From GCA-2862545 sp047609825 (lineage in GTDB: Bacteria > Myxococcota_A > UBA796 > GCA-2862545), in assembly GCA_047609825.1 (NCBI GenBank), contig JBLFXJ010000001.1, positions 29,137-93,136 of the forward strand: a stretch of DNA of 64,000 nucleotides, in the 5' to 3' direction. The notes beneath the pieces were generated by a model. That model ran no database searches. It was not told where the DNA came from and was given only the letters and a program-made list of their open reading frames with translations. Shown piece by piece: positions 24,570 to 33,589 of this stretch. The number at the start of each line of letters is the position of its first letter. Position 1 is the first letter of the stretch. The position numbers were made by a program, and so were the translations under genes.

Positions 24570-27047
24570 TCAGCGGAGCCAGATCTCCAGCCCATGTCCC
24601 CACTCGTCATCGTACCCAGACGGCAGCTCCGCACCCCCGTCGCACGCTGCGATTCCGGACTTTTCCGGACCCAGATCGTCGTCGAGGCGCATGTGGAGGG
24701 GACAGTCGGGTGTCACGTACATCCCCCCGATCGTCGTCGCGCCGTAGTCCGGACCTTCCTCGCGGTTTCCGGTCGTGATGGTGCCGTCGACACAGTCCGT
24801 GGTGAGCTCGGGGTCGGAGCACACCGGGGTGGGGCTGTCGTCATCGGCGAACCACCGGGCATAGGCGTCGAGGAAGGCCCCCTTGAACCACGTGGCCTCC
24901 ACCCGGCCGCTGTCCTGCCCGATCACTCGGAAGCGCGCGACGGGCTCGGGGTGTTCGGAGAAATAGTCGGCGAACCGCGGCATTCCGTGGGCGGAGGGCG
25001 CCTCGTTCATCAGCTCGCGGTCATCTACCAGGGGGCCGGGGTTGTTGCCGGCGCCGAACCATCCGGTGGGCTCGCTGACCCCGTCCACCTCGGCCCGGTG
25101 CACCCGCGCCACCAGGGTCCAGCCGCCGCCATCGGTGGTGAGATCGCAGGTGGCTTGGATGGGCGCAGGGCCCGGTTGGATCCAGTAGGTGCCGTCTCCG
25201 TCGCCCACGCCGTCTTCGAGGATCGACAGGCAGGACTCCGCCGGGCACGCCGAATCTTGCCCGTCGATGCATGGGATCTCCACGCCGTCATGGGCCTCGG
25301 GCCCGGTCGTGAACAGGTCGTCCACCGGAACGACCGTGCACACCCAGCTCTGGTTCGGGCGGGTGAACTCGGCGGGAACCGTGTCCTGCGGCCAGTCGGT
25401 GGTGGCGGCGTCGCCGAACACGCGGTCGTCCACGTCCCAGTTGAAGGTGTACACGATGCCGTCGCCGTCGGGATCGGTGGAGGGGTCGACCACGATGCAC
25501 TGCAGGTCGTCATCCACCGTGGGCTCGGCGGGGACAACGACCACCCTCGGCGCCGTGGGACGGGCGTTGCCGATCACCACCTCGGCGGTGGCGGGAGGAC
25601 CCTCGAGCGCGCCGTCAGACGGCACCACGCTCACGGCCACCCGCTGGCCGCGGCTGAACGCGTCGGCCGGCAGCACGTCGCCTTCTCCCGCGGGTGCGCC
25701 GTCCACCGTCCACGACACCGTGGCGGTGAGCAGGTCGCCCGCGTCGGGGTCGGTCACGGCCCAGGTCGCCACCATGTCGGTGAGGGTGGTGGGGGCGTCG
25801 GGGCCAAGGCTCACCGAGGCGGACGGGCCCGAGTTGCCGATGGTCACGCTGGCGGTGGCCGGCTCGCCCTCCTGCAGGCCGTCCCATGGGGTGACCGTGG
25901 CCGTCCACACCTCGCCGCGGGCGGTGTCGGAGGGGGCGAGCAGCTCACCCACGCTGATCACGTCCGGAGCGGACGCCTCGGCCCACCCGAAGATGTACGA
26001 CACGGCGCCGCCATTCGGGTCGACGCTGGGCGTGACCACCGAGACCCGGAGGGTGTCGTCGGTGAGCGGATCGGCGGGGGAGATCCGGATCTCTGGCTGG
26101 GTGGGGGCGCCGTCGAGCTGGACCTCCAGCGTCGCCTCGGCCGACCGACCGGCGGGGTCGGTGACCACCGCGGTGACCACATGGTCGCCCAGGCTCATGC
26201 CGAGCACCTCGGCGCGGGCATGCCCGGTGCCGTCGCCCGAGACCTCCGCGAGCAGGCCGTCGATGTCGGAGGACCACACCACGTCGAGGTCTACCGGCGG
26301 ATCGTCGGGGTCGGTCAGCTCGGCGTCGAACACGATGGGCAGCCCGAACACCTGACGGCTGCCGTCGCGCGGGAAGGTGATGGTGATGCCCGGCCCATCA
26401 TCCACGGCGACGACGGTGACATCGACGCCGGCGTTGCCGGTCTGGCCGAGGGGGTCTTCGACCCAGAGCACCAGGGTCTGTGGGCCGGGCGTGAGCGTGA
26501 CGGTGCTCGACACTGCGCCCGCAGCATCCGGCGCGGTGGGAGAGGTGAGCGCGCCGTCGAGGCTGGACTCCCACCACACGACGAGCTGGCCCGCGGCGTC
26601 GTCGGCATCGGCCACGGTGCCGGAGAGCGTGACGACGGACTCCACGAACGGTCCGATGGCGTCGAGCGCCGCCGTTGGCGCCGCGGAGGCCTCGATGGAC
26701 AACGCCGCGGACGCCTCGCCGGTCTCGCCGTCTTCGTCTTCCACCTCGAGGCGGATCTCGGCCTGCCCGGGCGCGAGATCGAGGATCTGGCAGGTGGTGA
26801 GGCCGTCTTCGTCGGGCACCACGCCCTCGCAGGCGGTCTCGCCGCGGAACAGCCACCGGGTGACGAGCGCGTGCGGCTTGGTGTCGGCGTCGGTCACGGT
26901 GCCGCGCAGCTCCAGCGCGAGCGCCTCGGGGTGCGACCCGCCGTCGACCGGCGAGGTGATCGCAGCGACCGGCGCCTTGGCATCGAAGGAGATGCCGGTC
27001 TCGCGACCACAGGCGAACACCAGCACGAGGGGCAGCACGCGCGTCAC
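24570..27047 (-). CDS. Large lipoprotein with Ig-like repeats and a fibrinogen-like domain
   Basis: An 825-residue lipoprotein starting at the GTG at 27047, behind GGAGG and opening the signal VTRVLPLVLVFAC (Cys13); the frame further upstream to 27575 is not coding. Residues about 25-570 contain roughly six Ig-like or PKD-like beta-sandwich repeats, each with a VTDADT, VADADD or VTDPDAGD type strand (AAITSPVDGGSHPEALALEL, ITFPRDGSRQVFGLPIVF, PTLTDMVATW patterns). From about 590 a fibrinogen-like domain follows: CLSILEDGVGDGDGTYWI, CDLTTDGGGWTLVARV and, near the end, CPLHMRLDDDLG and EWGHGLEIWLR. Such proteins are surface adhesins or binding proteins. A second fibrinogen-like protein is encoded at 35630-36649. 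Confidence 0.85.
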   Translation of the reverse strand: MTRVLPLVLVFACGRETGISFDAKAPVAAITSPVDGGSHPEALALELRGTVTDADTKPHALVTRWLFRGETACEGVVPDEDGLTTCQILDLAPGQAEIRLEVEDEDGETGEASAALSIEASAAPTAALDAIGPFVESVVTLSGTVADADDAAGQLVVWWESSLDGALTSPTAPDAAGAVSSTVTLTPGPQTLVLWVEDPLGQTGNAGVDVTVVAVDDGPGITITFPRDGSRQVFGLPIVFDAELTDPDDPPVDLDVVWSSDIDGLLAEVSGDGTGHARAEVLGMSLGDHVVTAVVTDPAGRSAEATLEVQLDGAPTQPEIRISPADPLTDDTLRVSVVTPSVDPNGGAVSYIFGWAEASAPDVISVGELLAPSDTARGEVWTATVTPWDGLQEGEPATASVTIGNSGPSASVSLGPDAPTTLTDMVATWAVTDPDAGDLLTATVSWTVDGAPAGEGDVLPADAFSRGQRVAVSVVPSDGALEGPPATAEVVIGNARPTAPRVVVVPAEPTVDDDLQCIVVDPSTDPDGDGIVYTFNWDVDDRVFGDAATTDWPQDTVPAEFTRPNQSWVCTVVPVDDLFTTGPEAHDGVEIPCIDGQDSACPAESCLSILEDGVGDGDGTYWIQPGPAPIQATCDLTTDGGGWTLVARVHRAEVDGVSEPTGWFGAGNNPGPLVDDRELMNEAPSAHGMPRFADYFSEHPEPVARFRVIGQDSGRVEATWFKGAFLDAYARWFADDDSPTPVCSDPELTTDCVDGTITTGNREEGPDYGATTIGGMYVTPDCPLHMRLDDDLGPEKSGIAACDGGAELPSGYDDEWGHGLEIWLR

Positions 27048-27245
27048 GAAGCCTCCGGTCGAGGCACATCCTACCCCGCCTCGGTTCTCGGGGGTGGGCG
27101 GTCCCCGTGGCGCGCTCGACGATCGCGGCGCGCCGTGTTTGCGAATCCGCGCCCATGGCGGTCCCAGGGGCACTGTGCCAGGGTGTGGCCGGGGACGTTC
27201 GGGGATCTGGTAAGTACCTCTGGCGAAGAGCGAGAGGTCACCCCC

Positions 27246-27443
27246 ATGTTTGTGCGCTGCAGCCGATGTCGACAGAGCCTCCCGGTCGCCCAGTCCGGGC
27301 TGGGCACTCTGGTGGAATGTCCGGGTTGTGGGCACACGATGGTGGCCTCGCCGGTCCACGCGCCGCACCGTACCCACACCGCTCAGGTCGGTCTGTGGTG
27401 GTTCCAGGGCGATCCTCACCTCGACCGACCTGACCCGACCTGA
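27246..27443 (+). CDS. Small zinc-ribbon protein
   Basis: A 65-residue protein beginning MFVRCSRCRQSLPVAQSGLG, with a second pair in LVECPGCGHTM. Two CxxC pairs spaced about 18 residues apart form a zinc ribbon of the MJ0042/FmdB-like type. The remaining C-terminal tail is basic and His-rich. The stop codon is followed directly by another possible frame. Likely a nucleic-acid-binding or regulatory protein; this is inference. Confidence 0.65.
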   Translation: MFVRCSRCRQSLPVAQSGLGTLVECPGCGHTMVASPVHAPHRTHTAQVGLWWFQGDPHLDRPDPT

Positions 27444-27451
27444 TCGCCGCG

Positions 27452-27775
27452 GTGCGGGCGGCGAGCGACGCGTGGCGGCTGCGCCTCGTGCCGGGCAACG
27501 GCCGACGGATGACCGCGAGGGAGGGGGTCCGGCTCGTGGTGTTCGGTCGCACCCATGTGGAGGCGCGGGACCCACTTCTGTGGAAGCTGGCGGCCCAAGG
27601 ACGCACGGATGCCGTCCTGCTCTCCGCCGACCCCGCCGACGCCGCGCTGGTCGAGCCGCAGTTCACGGTGTCCCAGCACCATCGCCCACCGATCGGTGCC
27701 TCTCGGCTGGTGGCGAGCCTGCGGCGCCTGATCAGTGGCGGTGGGCAGCCGCCGATGCGGTTCGCGATCACCTGA
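27452..27775 (+). CDS. Hypothetical protein, 107 residues
   Basis: Read from the GTG at 27452, eight bases past the zinc-ribbon stop codon; a CTG overlapping that stop (27440) is another possible start. Features such as GVRLVVFGRTHVEARDP and TDAVLLSADPADAALVEP look like alternating strands and helices of a real fold, with a basic C-terminus. There is no strong ribosome-binding site. Codon bias favours this frame over the antisense one. Function unknown; moderate doubt that it is a gene. Confidence 0.45.
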   Translation: MRAASDAWRLRLVPGNGRRMTAREGVRLVVFGRTHVEARDPLLWKLAAQGRTDAVLLSADPADAALVEPQFTVSQHHRPPIGASRLVASLRRLISGGGQPPMRFAIT

Positions 27776-27838
27776 CGGGTCGCTGAGCGGGCCCGTGGTG
27801 AGCGGGGCGACGAGGTACAGGCTGCGTCAGGAGGCCCC

Positions 27839-28237
27839 ATGTTGCTGCTCACGCTCGGGTTCGCGCTCGCTGCAGACCCGGTCACACTGCAGGTCACGGT
27901 AGACGGGCTGCGCAACGACGATGGGCTGATCCGGGTGGCGGTGCACAGCTCGGCCGACACCTTCCCCGGCGGCGTGCCGGCATTCACGGCGTCTGTAGAG
28001 CCTCATTCCCGGTCGGCGGTCGCGTCCATCACGCTGCCTCCGGGCGCGTATGCGGTGAGCGTGCTGCACGACGAAGACGAGGACAGTGAGCTCGACACTG
28101 GCCTGTTCGGCATCCCCAAGGAGGGGGTGGGCGCGTCCACCGACGTGCGACGCATGGGCCCCCCGCGGTTCAGGGACAGCGTGTTCGAGCTGACGGAGTC
28201 CACGTCCCTCGCGATCGGTCTCACCTACCTGCTCTAG
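27839..28237 (+). CDS. Secreted DUF2141 protein
   Basis: A 132-residue protein with AGGAGG before the ATG and a short signal peptide (MLLLTLGFALA, cleavage before ADP). The mature part matches DUF2141: VDGLRNDDGLIRVAVHSS, ITLPPGAYAVSVLHDEDEDS, LFGIPKEGVGASTD. The HDEDEDSELDTGLFGIPKEG segment is the family's hallmark. DUF2141 proteins are small periplasmic or secreted beta-sandwich proteins of unknown function. Confidence 0.9.
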   Translation: MLLLTLGFALAADPVTLQVTVDGLRNDDGLIRVAVHSSADTFPGGVPAFTASVEPHSRSAVASITLPPGAYAVSVLHDEDEDSELDTGLFGIPKEGVGASTDVRRMGPPRFRDSVFELTESTSLAIGLTYLL

Positions 28238-28297
28238 CGATAGAGGTCGCCGCCTCCCGGAGCCACCGGATACGGTCGCGGTGTCCCCGGAGGCGTT

Positions 28298-29893
28298 GTG
28301 GCTCGCTGGCTCCCGTTGCTCCTTCTGGCGTGTGGAACTCCAGACGAGCCCAAGGTCGACCGGTACGTGCCCGTGGAGGCCGGCCCCGAGCCCGCCGTGG
28401 CGCCGCCCCCCCCGGTGCTCCGTCGCCTCACGAACACCCAGTACAGCAACAGCGTCGTGGACCTGCTCGGCGACGGGTTGGTGCTGCCCACCCGGCTCGA
28501 GCCCGACACCGAGCTCGAGGGGCTGCTCTCCATCGGCGCCAGCACCGCCTCGCTGTCGCCCCTCGGCGTGGAGCAGTACGAAGATGCGGCCTATGCCCTG
28601 GCCGAACAGGCGCTGTCGCCCGAGCGTCGCGACCGGATCGTGCCGTGCGAGCCCACCGGCAGCTCCGATGCCGCCTGCGCCGAGCAGGTGTTGGCCCCGC
28701 TCGCCCGGCAGGCCTGGCGACGCCCCGTGTCGGCCGCTGAGCTCGGCGCACTGGTCGATGTAGCGGGCACCTCCGGCGACACCCTGGGCGACTTCCACGC
28801 CGGCCTGGAGCTGGCCCTCGCCGCCATCCTCCAGAGCCCGCACTTCCTGTACCGGATCGAGCTCGGCGCGGGCGGCCGCCTGTCCGACCACGAGCTCGCC
28901 ACCCGCCTCGCCTACTTCCTGTGGAACACCAGCCCCGATGCCGCGCTCCTCGACGCCGCCGATGCCGGTGAGCTGTCCACGCCGGAGGGCCGGGTGGCCC
29001 AGGTGGACCGCCTGCTCGCGGACTCGCGCGCCCGGCAGGGATTCCGCAACTTCATCGACGAGCTCCTCCACCTCGAGCGCCTCGAGGGCCTGACCAAGGA
29101 CCCCGACGTGTTCCCCGCCATGCGGGCCGAGATCGGGCCGTCGGCGCGGGAGGAGGCCCAGCGCACGGTCGAGGCCCTGGTGTTCGACCGCGACGAGGAC
29201 TTCCGCACCTGGATGACCACGCGCGACACCTTCGTCGACCCCAACCTGGCCATGCTGTACGCGGTGCCCGCGCCGGAGCGGGAGGGCTTCGGTCCCACGA
29301 CCCTGCCCGCCGATGGCGACCGCCGCGGCCTGCTCGGCCAGATCGCCATCCTGGCGCTGCACGCCCACCCGGTGAGCACCAGCGCCACCCTCCGGGGCAA
29401 GTTCGTGCGGGAGACCCTGCTCTGTCAGTTCATCCCGCCCCCGCCGGCCGACGTGGACACCTCGATCCCCGAGGCCTCGGCCGATGCTCCCACCCGCCGC
29501 GAGCGGGTGGAGCGTCACCTGCAGGATCCCGCCTGTGCGGGATGCCACCAGCTCACCGACCCCATCGGCCTGGGGCTGGAGCACTTCGACGGGCTTGGGC
29601 TGTACCGCACTCATGAGAACGGCGCGGTCATCGATGCGAGCGGCGAGGTGGACGGCTCGGGCTACGCCGACGCGTGGGAGCTGGCCGGCGTGCTGCGGGA
29701 CCATCCGTCATTCCCGGCGTGCATGGCGGAGATGTTGTACGCCTATGGGGTGGGGCATCGCCCTGAGGCCGGGGAGCAGGAGCTCGCCGGGTGGCTGGAT
29801 CTGAAGTTCGGGGAGGTGGGGTGGTCGATGCGCACCCTGCTCCGCGAGGTGGCGCTGAGCGAGGCGTTCGGCGCCGTGTCGGAGGTGGACTGA
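28298..29893 (+). CDS. DUF1592-family lipoprotein with a CxxCH motif
   Basis: A 531-residue lipoprotein starting at GTG four bases after GGAGG; signal MARWLPLLLLAC (Cys12). The domain order is the usual DUF1587 (RRLTNTQYSNSVVDLLG), DUF1595, DUF1592 (ELATRLAYFLWNTSPDA), DUF1588 (GLLGQIAILALHAHPVSTS with RGKFVRETLLC) and DUF1585 at the end (AGWLDLKFGEVGWSMRTLL). A CAGCH motif near residue 414, within DPACAGCHQLTDPIG, could bind c-type haem. The next gene, a DUF1552 protein, overlaps by TGATG; this pair occurs together in Myxococcota and Planctomycetes. The biochemical role is unknown, perhaps redox or polymer degradation at the cell surface. Confidence 0.9.
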   Translation: MARWLPLLLLACGTPDEPKVDRYVPVEAGPEPAVAPPPPVLRRLTNTQYSNSVVDLLGDGLVLPTRLEPDTELEGLLSIGASTASLSPLGVEQYEDAAYALAEQALSPERRDRIVPCEPTGSSDAACAEQVLAPLARQAWRRPVSAAELGALVDVAGTSGDTLGDFHAGLELALAAILQSPHFLYRIELGAGGRLSDHELATRLAYFLWNTSPDAALLDAADAGELSTPEGRVAQVDRLLADSRARQGFRNFIDELLHLERLEGLTKDPDVFPAMRAEIGPSAREEAQRTVEALVFDRDEDFRTWMTTRDTFVDPNLAMLYAVPAPEREGFGPTTLPADGDRRGLLGQIAILALHAHPVSTSATLRGKFVRETLLCQFIPPPPADVDTSIPEASADAPTRRERVERHLQDPACAGCHQLTDPIGLGLEHFDGLGLYRTHENGAVIDASGEVDGSGYADAWELAGVLRDHPSFPACMAEMLYAYGVGHRPEAGEQELAGWLDLKFGEVGWSMRTLLREVALSEAFGAVSEVD

Positions 29894-31236
29894 TGGGCTG
29901 GGTCCGACACCAAGGGCGTCTCGTGCTCGATCGCCGCACGCTGCTGCGCGGCCTGCTCGGCGGCGCCGCGGTCAGCCTCGCGCTGCCCCCGCTCGAAGCG
30001 ATGTTCGACAGCACAGGCACCGCCTACGCCCTCGAGGGCGTGCTGCCCAAGCGGTTCGGCGTGTGGTTCTGGGGCAACGGCAACCGCCCGGAGCACTGGA
30101 CCCCCGCAGCGGATGGGCTGGGCGATGACTGGCAGTTGTCCAGCGCGCTGGCCCCGCTGGCCGCGGTCAAGCCCTGGCTCTCGGTGGTCAGCGGCACCGA
30201 CATCAAGCTGCCGAATGACTCACCGCATGGCTCGGGCGCGGCCGGGGTGCTCTCCGGCGGTGGCCTGACCGATGTGCTGGACGATTCCAGCATGGTACTG
30301 CCGACGATCGACCAGGTGATGGCGAGCCACATCGGCGGCGAGACCTTGTATCGATCGGTGGAGACCGGCTGTGCGGGCGCCCAGGGTAAGAGCTTCAACG
30401 GTCCGAACAGCCGCAACCCGCCGGAGAGCTCGGCCGTGGCGCTGTATGACCGCTTGTTCGGCCCCACCTTCCGCGAGCCCGGTGACAGCACGGTCGACCC
30501 CAAGCTGGGCCTGCGGCGCAGCGTGCTCGACGGCGTTCTCGGTGAGCTGTCCACGCTCCAGGGCGAGGTGGGCAGCGTGGACCGGGTGCGGCTCGAGCAG
30601 CACCTGGACGGCCTGCGCGACCTCGAGTCCCGCCTCGCCCGGCTCGAGGAAGACCCGCCGGATCTCGAGGCCTGCTCCCGCCCTGCCATGCCGGTGGACC
30701 TGTCCGACATCGATGGCCGCCCGCAGCTGCGCGAGCAGAACCAGATCATGGCCGAGCTGATGGCGATGGCGCTGGCCTGTGACCAGACCCGGGTGTTCAG
30801 CCACTGGTTCTGCGATCCGGTGAACGACCTGCTGTTCCCCGACGCCCCGGCCGGCCACCACGATCTGACCCACAACGAGGGCGGGGATCAGCCCCAGGTG
30901 CATGCGAACACGGTGTTCTGCATGGAGGCGTTCGCGGACTACGTCGCGGCGCTGGCGGCGATCCCCGAGGGATCGGGGTCGTTGCTGGACAACTGCGCGG
31001 TCTACGCCTGTTCGGAGGTGAGCCTGGGCCAGACCCACAGCATCGCGAACATGCCGGTGTTGATCGCCGGCTCTGCCTGTGGGCGACTGAAGACGGACCA
31101 CCACTACCGGTCGCTTGGCGGCGAGAGCACGAGCAAGGTTCTGCTTGCCCTGCTGCAGGCGATGGACGTACCACTGTCGGAGATCGGGTCCGAGGAGGGT
31201 CTTGTGAGCTCCCCGTTGTCTGCGTTGTTCGCATGA
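29893..31236 (+). CDS. DUF1552 family protein with Tat-type signal
   Basis: A 447-residue protein whose ATG shares a base with the stop of the DUF1592 gene (TGATG). The N-terminus carries RRTLLRGLLGGAAVSLALP, a twin-arginine-like signal. The mature part shows DUF1552 features: PKRFGVWFWGNGNRPEHWTP, GTDIKLPNDSPHGSGAAGVL, TIDQVMASHIGGETLYRS and HHDLTHNEGG. DUF1552 proteins resemble the alkaline-phosphatase-like DUF1501 superfamily. It probably works with the DUF1592 protein, as the two genes are consistently paired, after folding in the cytoplasm and Tat export. The stop overlaps the next gene (ATGA). Confidence 0.9.
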   Translation: MGWVRHQGRLVLDRRTLLRGLLGGAAVSLALPPLEAMFDSTGTAYALEGVLPKRFGVWFWGNGNRPEHWTPAADGLGDDWQLSSALAPLAAVKPWLSVVSGTDIKLPNDSPHGSGAAGVLSGGGLTDVLDDSSMVLPTIDQVMASHIGGETLYRSVETGCAGAQGKSFNGPNSRNPPESSAVALYDRLFGPTFREPGDSTVDPKLGLRRSVLDGVLGELSTLQGEVGSVDRVRLEQHLDGLRDLESRLARLEEDPPDLEACSRPAMPVDLSDIDGRPQLREQNQIMAELMAMALACDQTRVFSHWFCDPVNDLLFPDAPAGHHDLTHNEGGDQPQVHANTVFCMEAFADYVAALAAIPEGSGSLLDNCAVYACSEVSLGQTHSIANMPVLIAGSACGRLKTDHHYRSLGGESTSKVLLALLQAMDVPLSEIGSEEGLVSSPLSALFA

Positions 31237-31622
31237 GTGAAGTCCGGTCGCTCCAGATCCTGTGGATCGCGTTCGCAGTCACCCCGTTGTTGTTCGCATT
31301 GATCGCCTTCGGAGGGGTCTTGCCCGCCCCGCCTGCGGGAGACCCGATGATGGCTGCCACCCTCGGGGTGCTCGCCACGCTGGTCGGCGCCTTCGGGCTG
31401 GTGGGCGCGCCGCTGGTGCTGAAGAACATGGCCGCTCAGCCGGCCTACCTGGTGCGCTTCTCGTGTGCAGAGGCCATCGGCGTGTTTGGGCTGGTCGCGC
31501 ACGTCTCAGGCGCCTCGGCACCGGTGGTCATCGCCTTCCTCGGCATCTCGTTCGGGTTCACCGTGATCATGCGCCCGACGGAAGAGGCGTACACGCGGTG
31601 GGAGCTCCGCCGGATGATGTGA
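31233..31622 (+). CDS. Small four-helix membrane protein
   Basis: A 129-residue protein with four predicted membrane helices (about residues 9-28, 42-63, 78-93 and 96-112). The ATG overlaps the DUF1552 stop by four bases, so it is the third gene of that operon. No motif was recognised; the helix arrangement resembles small MAPEG-like or DUF-type membrane proteins only loosely. Its stop codon abuts the stop of the convergent helicase gene with no spacer (TGATCA). Confidence 0.7.
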   Translation: MSEVRSLQILWIAFAVTPLLFALIAFGGVLPAPPAGDPMMAATLGVLATLVGAFGLVGAPLVLKNMAAQPAYLVRFSCAEAIGVFGLVAHVSGASAPVVIAFLGISFGFTVIMRPTEEAYTRWELRRMM

Positions 31623-32843
31623 TCAGCGGCGCTTGCGGCGTCGCCGACCCCCGGTGGCCCCACGCGCCTTCGATGCGCGGCCCGAGGCCTCGAGGGTGGG
31701 CACGGCGTCGTGGCTGTGCCAGGGCTGGTCGAACACGGGCTCGAGGGTGTGGCCGGTGAGCCGCTCGATGTCGCGCAGGTGGCCGCCCTCGGTCTCGTCG
31801 CACAGGGCGATGGCCACCCCGGTGCCGCCGGCGCGCCCGGTGCGCCCCACCCGGTGCACATAGGACTCGGGCTCGGCCGGCAGGTCGAAGTTGAACACGT
31901 GGTCCACCTCGGCGATGTCGAGCCCGCGGGAGGCGACATCGGTGGCGACGAGCACGCGCACGTCCCCCCGGCGGAACCGGTCGAGCGCGTCCAGTCGAGC
32001 CGCCTGGCTCAGGTCGCCGTGGAGGGCGGCGGCGGAGGTGTCGTCGCGCTGGAGCAGCTCGGTGAGCCGATCCGCGCCGCGCCGGGTGCGGGTGAACACC
32101 AGGGCGCGCTGCACGGTGAGGGTGGCGAGCAGGTGGCCGAGCAGCCGCGACTTGTTCAGCCGCTCAACGAACAGCACGCGCTGGGTGATGCCGTCCACCG
32201 GTGCCGCCGACGGGGCCACCTCGACCCGCACCGGGTCGCGCACTGCGCGGGCGGCCAGGCGCTCCACGGGTGCGGAGAGGGTGGCGCTGAACAGCATCGT
32301 CTGCCGGTCCTGTGGCAGCTGGCGCACGATGCGCTCGATGTCGCCGATGAACCCCATGTCGAGCATCCGGTCGGCCTCGTCGAGCACCAGGTGGGCCACC
32401 TGATCGAGGCGCAGCTTGCCGCGGCGGTGCAGGTCGATGAGGCGGCCCGGGGTGGCGACCACGATGTCGACGCCGCGGGCGAGCGCCTGCACCTGGGGGG
32501 GCTCGGGGGTGCCGCCGTAGAGCACGGTGTGGTGGATGTCGAGGAACCGCCCATACCGGCCCACGCTGATGCCGATCTGGCGGGCCAGCTCCCGGGTGGG
32601 ACAGAGCACCAGGGCGCGGATGGGGCGGGTGCGTCGGGCGCGGGTGTGGGCGATGTGCTGGAGGATCGGGAGCACGAAGGCCGCGGTCTTGCCGGTGCCG
32701 GTCTGGGCCACGCCGAGCACATCCTTGCCCCGCAGGAGCGGCGGGATGGCGGCGACCTGGATGGGGGTGGGCGTGGCGTAGCCGCGGGCGACGAGGGCGC
32801 GGCGGAGCGGCTCCACGAGGCCCAGGTCGGCGAACGTGTTCAT
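31623..32843 (-). CDS. DEAD-box RNA helicase (RhlE-like)
   Basis: A 406-residue helicase read from the ATG at 32843, which overlaps the larB stop codon (ATGA). All core motifs are present: the Q motif YATPTPIQ, motif I AQTGTGKTAA, Ia PTRELARQ, Ib VATPGRL, motif II VLDEADRML, motif III FSATL, motif IV LVFTRTRR, motif V ATDVASRGLDI and VI HRVGRTGRAG. A short basic C-terminal tail (GGRRRRKRR) fits RhlE/RhlB-type helicases involved in ribosome assembly or RNA decay. Its coupling to larB and larE is unusual. A second DEAD-box gene begins at 63267. Confidence 0.92.
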   Translation of the reverse strand: MNTFADLGLVEPLRRALVARGYATPTPIQVAAIPPLLRGKDVLGVAQTGTGKTAAFVLPILQHIAHTRARRTRPIRALVLCPTRELARQIGISVGRYGRFLDIHHTVLYGGTPEPPQVQALARGVDIVVATPGRLIDLHRRGKLRLDQVAHLVLDEADRMLDMGFIGDIERIVRQLPQDRQTMLFSATLSAPVERLAARAVRDPVRVEVAPSAAPVDGITQRVLFVERLNKSRLLGHLLATLTVQRALVFTRTRRGADRLTELLQRDDTSAAALHGDLSQAARLDALDRFRRGDVRVLVATDVASRGLDIAEVDHVFNFDLPAEPESYVHRVGRTGRAGGTGVAIALCDETEGGHLRDIERLTGHTLEPVFDQPWHSHDAVPTLEASGRASKARGATGGRRRRKRR

Positions 32844-33589
32844 GAACGGTCGCGGGTGATCAGCGCGGCGGCGTAGGCGGCACCGAAGCCGTTGTCGATG
32901 TTCACGGTGACCACGCCGGCGGAGCACGCGTTGAGACAGCCGAGCAGGGCCGCCAGGCCGCCGAAGCTGGCGCCGTAGCCCACGCTCGTGGGCACAGCGA
33001 TCACCGGCACATCCACCAGGCCGGCCACCACGCTGGGCAGCGCGGCCTCCATCCCGGCCACCGTGATCACCACGCTCGCGGCCCTGAGCGCTGGCGTGGC
33101 GGCGAGCAGCCGGTGCAAGCCTGCCACACCCACATCCACCAGGCGGTCGCACCGCTGCCCCATCACCTGCAGGCAGTGCTCGGCCTCGAGGGCCACCGGC
33201 AGGTCGCTGGTGCCGGCCGCCACCACGAGCACTGTGCCGCGGCCGGTGATGGCGCGATCCCGCCACACCTGGAGCACCCGGCTCCGGTCGTCCCACGTGG
33301 CCTCGGGCACGCGCCGACGGACCGCCGCGGCTCCGCTGGCGCTCACCCGGGTGGCGAGCACATTCGGCGCCCGGTCGGCGAGTCGGACCACGATCTCGGC
33401 CAGGTCTTCGGGCTCCTTGCCCGAGCCGAGCACCACCTCGGGCAGACCGCGGCGCCAGGCCCGCTCATGGTCGAGGGTGGCGAAGCCCAGGGCCTCGACC
33501 GAGGCGTCGGCGAGCTGCGCCAGGGCGGCGTCTACGTCGAGCTCCCCGGCGGCCACCCGGGCGAGCAGGGCCCGGCGGGGGTCGGTCAT
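32840..33589 (-). CDS. larB: Pyridinium-3,5-biscarboxylate mononucleotide synthase LarB
   Basis: A 249-residue cytosolic enzyme of nickel-pincer nucleotide synthesis. LarB carboxylates nicotinic acid adenine dinucleotide and hydrolyses it to the biscarboxylated mononucleotide. The C-terminal PurE-like domain is clear: VVAAGTSDLPVALEA, VDVGVAGLHRLL, VPTSVGYGASFGGLAALLG and TVNIDNGFGAAYAAAL. The Cys in the LNACSAGV segment corresponds to the family residue that attacks the pyridinium ring. The N-terminal domain contains RALLARVAAGELDVDAALAQL and FATLDHERAWRRGLPEVV. Start at 33589 overlaps the larE stop (ATGA); its own stop overlaps the helicase start. Order on this strand is larE, larB, helicase. 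Confidence 0.93.
   Translation of the reverse strand: MTDPRRALLARVAAGELDVDAALAQLADASVEALGFATLDHERAWRRGLPEVVLGSGKEPEDLAEIVVRLADRAPNVLATRVSASGAAAVRRRVPEATWDDRSRVLQVWRDRAITGRGTVLVVAAGTSDLPVALEAEHCLQVMGQRCDRLVDVGVAGLHRLLAATPALRAASVVITVAGMEAALPSVVAGLVDVPVIAVPTSVGYGASFGGLAALLGCLNACSAGVVTVNIDNGFGAAYAAALITRDRS

Noticed and set aside
24594..27443. A 949-codon open frame antisense to the Ig-like/fibrinogen-like lipoprotein gene
   Set aside because: It lacks any domain feature in its main part; only its last 66 codons (27246-27443) form the real zinc-ribbon gene.
27827..29704. A 625-codon minus-strand frame over the DUF2141 and DUF1592 genes
   Set aside because: It is opposite well-supported families and shows no motif.
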